Assembly (NCBI RefSeq): GCF_014839805.1 | Contig: NC_051131.1 | Location: 5,506,913-5,570,912 of the forward strand | Direction of reading: 5' to 3' | DNA from: Manduca sexta | Taxonomy: Eukaryota > Arthropoda > Insecta > Lepidoptera > Sphingidae | DNA length: 64,000 nt | Part shown: positions 37,216 to 45,299 of the stretch, one piece after another | Numbering within the stretch: position 1 is the first letter of the stretch | Layout of the letters: each line of letters opens with the position of its first letter | Notes under the pieces: model-generated | The model's database searches: none | Told to the model about the DNA's origin: nothing | Seen by the model: the letters and a program-made list of their open reading frames with translations, nothing else | Translations under genes and position numbers: made by a program

Positions 37216-39067
37216 CATACTCACCCCCTGATAGTTATTTTGGAAATATATTTCATGTACAGAATTGACCTCTCTACAGATTTATTATAAGTAAGTATAG
37301 ATAGATATAGATATAGATAGATAATAGTAAATCAATACCTTTACTTATAATATTATTATAGATAATCAGAATTCTTACCTACTTGTTAAACATATTAAAT
37401 ATAGTATATTAATTATTAAATTTTATTTTCTATAAGTATTCGAAGCCACGAAATGTCTAAATAATAATATACTTAAAACATTATTGAGAAACTTACGTAT
37501 CTAATAGTGGCCTGGCCTAATTGAAGTAGGTTAGTAGTTATTATCTACTAAGTATTTTATTAATTTGTAATTTATTTATGTTAGAAGTATTTTTTTCTTA
37601 AAAATAGATTAACGTTCGTATTCACAAATGTTACTTAGTAAAGCAAGGAGCAATGCTATGTTAATAAGTCTGTTTCACAGTGCCTTCGACATCACAATTC
37701 CCAACCTTCGCAGTGCGTAGGCATACGGGTATTGTGCCTAATACAACTTTTCTTTAGTTACCCGTCAAATATACAAAGCTGAACAAGGTTAAAGAAAAGT
37801 ATTAAAATGCGGACACTATGCCTTCGAGTTCACTTTGCGTTGTCATAGTATTTCTTGTGAATACCTACAGGTGTAAGCAGATTTCTACAGATTATAAAAA
37901 GAAATTAAAGTCAAAATCAAGTAGGTAGTCATGTAGATAAATACATTAAAATCGACGCAGATTGAGTCGATGTCACAGTCAGTTACAGATAAGAAAATAA
38001 ATATTTACTACTATAACATTAAGTGAATCACTGATCTTTGTGACATAAGTGTTTTGAGGTCACGAAATGCCGGTACATACCCTGTACCATCAATTTTTTA
38101 CAATACCAGGAAAATATTGTAGATTACAATAATTTTATGATCGATAATAAATGAACCATTTTAATGTCTTGTCTAGAGAAGCATAGCAAGCAACTAAGTA
38201 GATAATAAAGATTTTATGGAGAATGATAATAAATTCGTTCCCTATTGCATGGGACTTGGCTAATCTGGCGAAATGTTAGTGTGATATTCCCCTTGATTAA
38301 ATAAATAATAAATAAAAATATAGTACCTAATGAGAGTAAATCTCTTACCTAACTAATGCTATTGTTTGCAGTTGTTCAACATAAGAGAGCAGCAAAAAAT
38401 AATAATAATGCGTACGTATGGAACTCACAATTTCATGATTCATAAAAAAGTATTTCTTTACAAATAAATAAATGAATTGTTCTTAACAATATAAAAAACT
38501 AAATGTCTCTTTTTTTCTTTTTTACACTGCAAGTTTCTTGCCCGTTCGTCTGTGGTGGAAACTGCTTACCGAACTGATGGTACATAGAGTGAAACAAAAT
38601 AATGGATAACATCTTATTGATTCGAAATAAATTATTTCATTTAATTTCACAATGTGCTCAGAACCAGAAAAATGGCTCGAACGAGACAAGTTTACATTAC
38701 TAATATTATTCACGGATGTTCACGGTAAACTATATTACATATAAGGTAGTGTGACCGAACATAGCTCAGTTCCCAATAGACAAGTTTTCAAAAATTCTCC
38801 TTAAACTTTACTAAAGCATTTCAAATTATGTGAGTTTATGTGTCTTCGACCAGAAACGAAGTTGCTTTTGCGATTGGTTCCAAAGTCACCGCCATTTTGA
38901 AAATAAGTGATAGTTTTCTGTGATTCTTTGTCACAGTGGTCATAATGTAAACTTTTTTAAAATAAAATAAATTTAATGAACATCGCATTATTTTTACCAT
39001 TACGACCTAGGTAATCTATTCGGCACTGAATTACAGGTAAGTTTTTTTTTCTTTTCTAAATTTATCT
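37216..39067. other. non-coding, nothing recognised
   Basis: AT-rich DNA between lebocin genes 1 and 2 with a short (AGAT)n-like run near 37305. No gene or clear repeat was seen. Confidence 0.4.
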
Positions 39068-39285
39068 GTGTATTCTTTGTGAATTATCGCTTGCTTTAAA
39101 GGAAAGCATCGAAAGGAAACTTGCATATCTGGCAAATTCTCTATAGGAATTTTGAGGGTGTGTGAAGTCTAACAAAGCACTAGGCCAGCGTGGTGAACTA
39201 AGGCCTAATCCCTCTCATTAGTAAAAAAGGCCCGTGCCCAGCAATGGACAGTAGTATATAAAATAGGGCTAATATTATTATATTA
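39068..39285 (+). repeat. SINE (family A), 5'-truncated
   Basis: TTCTTTGTGAATTATCGCTTG, then AATTTTGAGGGTGTGTGAAG, CTAGGCCAGCGTGGTG and GGCCCGTGCCCAGCA correspond to the copy at 18655-18980 in the opposite orientation. The tRNA-like head is missing. The copy ends in a TATTATTATATTAT tail. Confidence 0.75.
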
Positions 39286-39674
39286 TAATGTATTTCCTCT
39301 TATTATAATTTTTTCACAAGATTTTACTGAACTCAGGAAAGTGTTCCATTCATGGCCTACAACCAGATTTTCATACAAACGACAAGTTAATCACTGATAA
39401 TTGATTCAAATTGTTTTTTTAAAATACATAATGAATTTTAAATACTTTTTATTATTAAATAAGATTATAATTTAATCAACGTTTTTTCTTTATATTTTTT
39501 AATGAAAATATTTTAAGCAGGTTTTAAAATAAGGTTGGCCATCATGGTTACGCTACTTTATTTAACTAAATAAAAACACAGATTTTCACCTCATTGGCTA
39601 TCACAATTAAGAAGATATATTTAAGTAGGTTTCCACAATTTATTTATTTTATCTGAAAAGGCATAATTACTTAA

Positions 39675-39693
39675 CGCTCGGTTCTTTCCTTTT
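39675..39693 (+). promoter_or_regulatory. shared lebocin promoter element, copy 2
   Basis: CGCTCGGTTCTTTCCTTTT, about 37 bases upstream of the TATA box at 39730. A second shared piece, AGTTTTCCTT, lies at 39711-39720 and has a counterpart (GTTTTCCTCT) at 42883-42892. Confidence 0.6.
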
Positions 39694-39729
39694 TCTTAAG
39701 TCATAAAAACAGTTTTCCTTATACAGGAG

Positions 39730-39735
39730 TATAAA
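39730..39735 (+). promoter_or_regulatory. TATA box of lebocin 2; decides the start codon
   Basis: TATAAA at 39730. Transcription should start about 25-32 bases on (39757-39763, TCATTCATTC). The in-frame ATG at 39753 would then lie upstream of the transcript, which favours the ATG at 39792. Confidence 0.7.
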
Positions 39736-39791
39736 TTACCGATGATCGACAAATGTCATTCATTCTAGATAGAAGATACCTACGGGCTACA

Positions 39792-40220
39792 ATGTCTAAG
39801 TTTATATCCATACTTTGTGTTGTCGCCTTACTGCTAATAGCAGAAACTTATTGTTTAACAAGTGGTGTTCGCATCATACAACCCACTTATAGGCCTCCAC
39901 CCAGGAGACCTGTTATTTACAGAGCTGCACGCGACGCTGGAGATGAACCCTTGTGGCTGTACCAAGGAGACGACCACCCTCGAGCCCCTTCAAGCGGCGA
40001 CCATCCTGTACTGCCCTCGATCATAGACGATGTGAAGCTGGACCCCAACAGGCGGTATGCGCGTAGTGTAAGCGAGCCTTCGTCACAGGAGCATCATGAC
40101 CGCTTTGCGAGGAGCTTCGACTCCCGCAGCAGCAAGCATCACGGCGGCAGTCACTCCACGTCCGGCGGCAGCCGCGACACTGGAGCTACTCACCCGGGAT
40201 ACAATCGTCGTAACTCATAA
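39792..40220 (+). CDS. lebocin-like antimicrobial peptide precursor 2
   Basis: Intronless, 142 residues from the ATG at 39792. This start gives a clean signal peptide (MSKFISILCVVALLLIAETYC); an in-frame ATG at 39753 would add 13 polar residues and probably precedes the transcription start. The Pro-rich N-terminal peptide (IIQPTYRPPPRRPVIYRAAR) is strongly basic. R-x-x-R sites are RAAR/D, RYAR/S and RFAR/S. The core PLWLYQGDDHPRAPSSGDHP continues to IIDDVKLDPNRR, and the C-terminus ends THPGYNRRNS. The 3' half is nearly identical in DNA to the genes at 35775 and 42960, while the N-terminal peptide differs. It should act as a secreted multi-peptide immune precursor. Confidence 0.9.
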   Translation: MSKFISILCVVALLLIAETYCLTSGVRIIQPTYRPPPRRPVIYRAARDAGDEPLWLYQGDDHPRAPSSGDHPVLPSIIDDVKLDPNRRYARSVSEPSSQEHHDRFARSFDSRSSKHHGGSHSTSGGSRDTGATHPGYNRRNS

Positions 40221-40339
40221 TTTCTCTTCAGTTTCTAAATATTTTTGTTTCTGCTACTAATTTTTTCTCATCAATATTCTTTTTTGCTTTCAAATCTTTC
40301 ATTTTATGATAATAATATGTATACTGATCATTATATTGA

Positions 40340-40345
40340 AATAAA
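40340..40345 (+). promoter_or_regulatory. polyadenylation signal of lebocin 2
   Basis: AATAAA 120 bases after the stop. The 3' UTR is not similar to those of the genes at 35775 and 42960, unlike the coding end. Confidence 0.6.
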
Positions 40346-41612
40346 TGATTAAATTGACTTAGCATGTTTTGATTACCTACGTGATGCGCGTATCATAAAA
40401 GAACTTACTAATAACGCTAAAGATATTATACGTCTTATGTTATGTTTTGTCTCGCTTCCTCAGACGGCAGATGTCATTAAATATAGCAAGACGATACATT
40501 CAATAACTGTTATAGACATAATATACAGCGTTTATTAATAATAGGTTATATGGCCTATGATTAGTGAGGAGATGTATTTGGCCGTTACAATTTATTCAGT
40601 TCAAGTTGTAGAGAAGCTTGAGTTTTTACCCTAAAATAATTTCTAAGTCGAATTGCAATTAAACTCGTTATGTGTATGGATCTATTATGTTTTGCTCAAG
40701 TGTGTTATAAGTTATGTTTTGATTATGATATATTATTTATGAAAACAGAGATAAAATACAAGTATACAGTAAAATGTATTAAGTAATCATTTTATAATAT
40801 TTTAATTGCGAATTAAAAAATAAATTATAATTAATATTAATACAATCATATTATCTCTATATCTTTGTTTAAATATTATTGGTTCTCTAATGCAAGCGCT
40901 CATTGTTCAAATTTTACCTACAAATTATAAAGGTTGCGATGAATATCATGTAAAAATCTCCAACGTAAGTAGTTGGACATGGTTTTTCTGTACAAGACGA
41001 TAGAAAATTGCGCCAGTGGACTAGCTGGTGACTAGTAATTAACCTTACCGTGAATACCATAAACTACACATAACAACTACTAACACACTAGGAGAAATAA
41101 TGTCCAGAATTGGGCATGGGGGAAACTTAGAACATTCGTATTGCAGGGTCTCCACCATACTCACTGATATTACCTAAACAACTTTCCAGTAAAGGATGAG
41201 GTAACACACCTCCCCCCTAGGTAGATCTAGTGAAGTCCTTCTAATCCATAATTATCTCTTAATTACGAGTAAACAAGGTATACAGCGTTACTAATAGAAC
41301 GAAGAGGATAATATTGAAGCATAATATGATTATATTATTTATTTTGTTGCCATCGTTACCCTCTGTCCTTATCTAAATACAATCGAGGCACAACACACAC
41401 TCTTTACGCATATAAAAGAATAAATTTGGCGTAACTACTTTTAGGAATTCAATGGTAAGCAAATCGTGTTAGAAAATCTTTTAAGTTTTACGATTTCTTC
41501 GATTTAGAAATCAAACCCAGCACCTTGCTCTCTACTGTTACCACCTCCACAGCCTAAGTATTAATGCCGCTGTTACAGCAAACAGGTGATATAATTTGTG
41601 ACTTCTTAGTCT
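40346..41612. other. non-coding, nothing recognised
   Basis: AT-rich DNA between lebocin genes 2 and 3. No gene was found, and no lebocin relic was recognised on either strand. Confidence 0.4.
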
Positions 41613-41800
41613 TACTAATATTATAAATGCAAATATTAGTGAATATTTTTGGATGTTTTTTAGAAATAAACTCTGTAAACGCTGAACGGATTTGGATGAA
41701 ATTTGGCATACGGTTACATCATATCATAGATTAACATAATATAAGCTGCTTTTTATCCCGCTAATTCGTTCCCGTGGGATACATTTCAATATTTAATCTG
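41613..41800 (-). repeat. dispersed element of the ATCCGTTCAG class
   Basis: TACTAATATTATAAATGC at one end and GCTGAACGGATTTGGATGAA (complement of a phrase also found at 55225 and 63190), then TTTATCCCGCTAATTCG. It is in reverse orientation. Ends are approximate. Confidence 0.5.
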
Positions 41801-42827
41801 ATTTTATATGTAGATGGCTTTGGCGTTGTATTCGTGGCGCTGTGGACCGCTACGTGATTTAGGGTTTTTTTAGGACGAGTAACTTTCCATGCCGTCGAAA
41901 CTGCGAGAAACCTAAGTACCTAACAATACGCAAGATAATAAAAAATAGGTAAGTAAATTGTGACTATTACACGATCCATAATTCAATCTAGTATTAATTC
42001 AATTCCTTAAATCTAGGTCATGTTATCATACTTTCTCACTAGTTCTTACTTATTATAAATAATATAGTTTGCGAAGATATTTGCATGTTTGCTTTGAATC
42101 AAAGACACTTAGCTCACAGATAGACTTTAGCTTACCAATATTATAATAAGGTACTAATATAATAGGTACTAGTGGCAATAAATATTGTGTTAAAACTACG
42201 GTGTGTTATAATATAGCTTGGTCAACTGCACTAGATTTGTTAGAACAATGTAGCCTAAATATAATTTCGATGTCTATACGTATTACTATTACAAGCCTAG
42301 AATATCGACGGAATTATGTCATGCTGTCGAGCTGGATATATTGCAGACAGGAATACTTTGGGAAGCAACTTGAAGATTCGAGACGCTAACATATTTCTTG
42401 CTGTGTACCGTGGACGCTGTTACTCTGAATTAACATTATTTATGCATTTTGACCATTATCTACTAGTAACTAACCGACGACATTATGAACTAAACTAAAA
42501 AAAAACTAAAAAAAAAGGCCAACTTAAAATACAACAATATTAGCCACTCGCAACGGCCCTATGGCTACGCACTGTGAAGGCTGCCATGTTGTCAGCACTG
42601 AGAAACAGAGTTGATATCACAGCTTTACTCCGTCCTTAGATAAAAAAACGTCTATGAATAAGGGGGTAAGATTTTGCCCATCCATTTTATTTTTTATCAA
42701 ATAGATAATAGTATTCGTACAGTTACGCATAACTTAATTAAATTAATTGATAAGTAATTAGATATCTAAGTGCGTAATTATCTAGTGTTTACAATATTAA
42801 TTTTAGCGACGTATTTGCCTATACATT

Positions 42828-42846
42828 GCCCGGTTCTTTCCTTTTT
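42828..42846 (+). promoter_or_regulatory. shared lebocin promoter element, copy 3
   Basis: GCCCGGTTCTTTCCTTTTT, the same as 39675-39693 over CGGTTCTTTCCTTTT, about 55 bases upstream of the TATA box. A further shared GTTTTCCTCTGATA stretch lies at 42883-42896. Confidence 0.6.
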
Positions 42847-42901
42847 ACTGGAGTACGATAAGTAAGTATCTAAAACTCACTTGTTTTCCTCTGATATTGG
42901 T

Positions 42902-42907
42902 TATAAA
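42902..42907 (+). promoter_or_regulatory. TATA box of lebocin 3
   Basis: TATAAA 53 bases before the ATG at 42960, predicting a transcript start near 42930-42935. Confidence 0.7.
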
Positions 42908-42959
42908 ACAGCTGATGTTCGATACGGACATTAATTCCTAGTTAAACCCTCCCACAATA

Positions 42960-43391
42960 ATGGCAAAATCCATTTTCGCGCTTGGAGTTATCGCAGTTCT
43001 GTTGATAACAGAATCCAACTGTTGGAGAAGTGATCTCCCTATCATACTCCCGACTTATAAACCTCCTCGTACCCCGAGCACCGTTATTATCAGGACAGTA
43101 CGCGAAGCCGGAGATAAACCGTTATGGCTCTACCAAGGAGACGATCACCCGCGAGCCCCTTCAAGCGGCGATCATCCTGTACTGCCCTCGATCATAGACG
43201 ATGTGAAACTGGACCCCAACAGACGGTACGCGCGTAGTGTGAACGAGCCCTCGTCTCAGGAGCATCACGAACGCTTTGTGAGGAGCTTCGACTCCCGCAG
43301 CAGCAGGCATCACGGCGGCAGTCACTCCACGTCCAGCGGCAGCCGCGACACTGGAGCTACTCATCCGGGATACAATCGTCGTAACTCATAA
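42960..43391 (+). CDS. lebocin-like antimicrobial peptide precursor 3
   Basis: Intronless precursor of 143 residues. The signal peptide is about residues 1-21 (MAKSIFALGVIAVLLITESNC). A Pro-containing basic peptide (IILPTYKPPRTPSTVIIRTVR) ends at the RTVR/E site near residue 48. The conserved acidic peptide starts EAGDKPLWLYQGDDHP and ends RRYAR. Then come a short RSVNEPSSQEHHERFVR cassette and a Ser/His/Gly-rich tail ending THPGYNRRNS. Its closest relative in the window is the inverted copy at 35775-36206: the two share the C-terminal coding half, the stop context and about 100 bases of 3' flank. Codons in the 3' half are GC-rich against an AT-rich background. Its role as an immune-induced secreted precursor is inferred from the family. 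Confidence 0.92.
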   Translation: MAKSIFALGVIAVLLITESNCWRSDLPIILPTYKPPRTPSTVIIRTVREAGDKPLWLYQGDDHPRAPSSGDHPVLPSIIDDVKLDPNRRYARSVNEPSSQEHHERFVRSFDSRSSRHHGGSHSTSSGSRDTGATHPGYNRRNS

Positions 43392-43468
43392 TCTGTGGTT
43401 TAATGTATTAGATATTTGTGTTTGTATTTTGATGAAAACATTAAAACATTTTTGAAATTGTCTACTCG

Positions 43469-43474
43469 AATAAA
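43469..43474 (+). promoter_or_regulatory. polyadenylation signal of lebocin 3
   Basis: AATAAA 78 bases after the stop, in a context (CATTTACCTATTTTAAC) that matches the downstream flank of lebocin 1. Confidence 0.7.
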
Positions 43475-43905
43475 TACATTTACCTATTTTAACTTTGCTT
43501 TTTATTAACTCATTAAAATGTGGAGCTACCACGAAAACAACAATCATAAAACAATTACCCTTAGGGTGCATCCGAAGCTCAGAGAAATGTAGGTGCGTAA
43601 GTAGCACCTTTACTCACTTCTCTGGAGTTAAGAACTTGACATTTCCTACCCTTAACTATATCACAGAACAGTAATTATATCTCTGTAAGGCGCATTATCG
43701 CCTAATGTTATTGTTCTTGTAAAACGCATAAGAATGAATAGCACATACATTCCGAATTTGCAATAATGACATAGTTAGTTGGCATGAAAAAAATCAATTA
43801 AGTAGGTATAGAAAAAGAAGTTTAAAAAAATTACAATAAAATGATTTATAATTCTGAATATCATTCTAACTCAATTAAAAAAAAATAATAATAAATAGGA
43901 AAAAA

Positions 43906-43928
43906 ACATTTGCAAGGTTTGCAAATGT
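43906..43928. repeat. short perfect palindrome
   Basis: ACATTTGCAA, 3 bases, TTGCAAATGT. It lies in the interval between lebocin 3 and the retroelement fragment; no function is evident. Confidence 0.6.
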
Positions 43929-44138
43929 CCTTGCGTCTCAATTTATTGAAAATGCATTACTTGTAATATAAATTGCGCTTTATTACAAATTGCGTTGTGT
44001 TTATGATCATGCAGATATTACATGATTGATAAGAATAATGGAATATATTGTAGTTCATGTAGGATAATTTTTTTAGGTTCATGTAGGATAAATTTTGTTG
44101 TCGAAGTATGCATAATAAAGAAATCAACAATTTACTTA

Positions 44139-44285
44139 GATGTTGTATACGTCTTGTTACGTGAATATTCTTTATGTTCACCTCTTCAACCAGCGTACAG
44201 AGGACCACACGAGTTATTGGAACGGACCGACAAGATTTATCTTGTCCTTGACAAGGGGAGGCAGTCACCATCACTAATTAGTTAA
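44139..44285 (+). pseudogene. Ty3/gypsy-type retrotransposon fragment (integrase C-terminus)
   Basis: The plus-strand frame holds CSPLQPAYRGPHELLERTDK, then IYLVLDKGRQ, which matches the conserved C-terminal region of integrases from gypsy-like retroelements (pattern PLQP-Y-GP--VL-R--K---L---G). Only the last 45 or so codons are left, followed by a stop at 44283. No other pol domain, LTR or primer site was seen nearby. It is a short dead relic between two lebocin genes. Confidence 0.6.
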
Positions 44286-44384
44286 AATAACTTTTTGTTG
44301 TTATTTATTATGTTAAAAGTTACATTTTTTTATTTTATATGTACAGTTAGAGTAATTGATTCTAAAATATTATTTTCAAGAAGA

Positions 44385-44790
44385 CAATTAAGTATGTTTT
44401 TTCATTATAAACGCAATGTCAAAATAACTCTGTATAATTTTTACCCATTAACTAGTTGGGAGAGGTTTAAAGGGTGCGTGCGGAACAGGCGATTCTGGCG
44501 ATAACTCCTGCTAGTCATTCATCGAATGGGGTGGTTTACGACAATCAAATGCCAGTACTCTTAGTATAAAGGACTTCGTTGGAGTAGCAACATCACAATT
44601 TTAGTCAAAAAATCACTCACGCACACACCATATTTGCACTACTACACAGTACATAATAATTAATCTAAAACCCTAAAAATAACTACTCGAAAATATTCGT
44701 TATACATGAATGAATTTTGCACGATATAAGCAAAGGTAAAGAAGAGTAGTTAGTTTCATTTAGCAACACATTGTAAAAAATGACCTAGTA
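44385..44790 (+). repeat. diverged MITE-related repeat
   Basis: 44390-44440 (ACGCAATGTCAAAATAACTCTGTATAAT) resembles the right terminal repeat of the element at 60451-60860. 44570-44775 (GTAGCAACATCACAATTTTAGTC..AGCAAAGGTAAAGAAGAGTA..AAATGACC) resembles its right half. At least two diverged, truncated copies seem to lie side by side. Confidence 0.45.
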
Positions 44791-45187
44791 CTTATATTAA
44801 TCGTTATAAGCTAAAAGTTAAAAATAAAATTTTTAAATTAAAACCAACGACAACGGAGATGAAATTCTCGGGTGACATAGTAAGAAACAAAATGATATTT
44901 TTTAAATCATTATAAATAATACTCAATGTTGATGTGATTTATTAAAATGCAACCATTATTTTGAATATACATAGGTAAATGTAAGTAATCCTGTGCGGTT
45001 TAATAGGACCGTGTCATATTATCTGATTGTTATAGTGAATATCATGCCTTTATACTTATTTATTAAGTTAGGTATTTATTGCTATAATACGTGTCTGCCA
45101 AAGATATGCTTCACTTATGCATCGCCAGTCAAAAGGTTATCGAAAACACGTCTAAACAATTAAATCGTGCTGTTTGTAAACATTCCA

Positions 45188-45198
45188 GGGAAAATACC
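45188..45198 (+). promoter_or_regulatory. candidate NF-kappaB (Rel) site of lebocin 4
   Basis: GGGAAAATACC, 38 bases upstream of the TATA box, is close to the GGGRNWYYCC type of insect immune-gene site. Lebocin genes are known to be induced through immune signalling; use of this exact site is inferred. Confidence 0.4.
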
Positions 45199-45235
45199 GT
45201 TAATAACGGGTAATATTACTTTCCTGCCCACATAG

Positions 45236-45241
45236 TATATA
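45236..45241 (+). promoter_or_regulatory. TATA box of lebocin 4
   Basis: AGTATATATTCTC, 64 bases before the ATG at 45300; a transcript start near 45265-45270 would follow. Confidence 0.6.
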
Positions 45242-45299
45242 TTCTCATACTGATCGATCAAACTATCACTTGAAGGAAATTGTTAGAAGTGAAACAATC

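Noticed and set aside
39753..39791. Upstream in-frame ATG of lebocin 2
   Set aside because: It would precede the transcription start predicted from the TATA box at 39730 and puts 13 polar residues before an otherwise normal signal peptide.
43161..43364. Antisense open frame over lebocin 3
   Set aside because: Shadow of the GC-rich coding strand; no signal peptide or known domain.
45270..45299. Ten extra N-terminal codons of the repeat-bearing lebocin
   Set aside because: They open with TTG, not ATG, and the ATG at 45300 gives a clean signal peptide.
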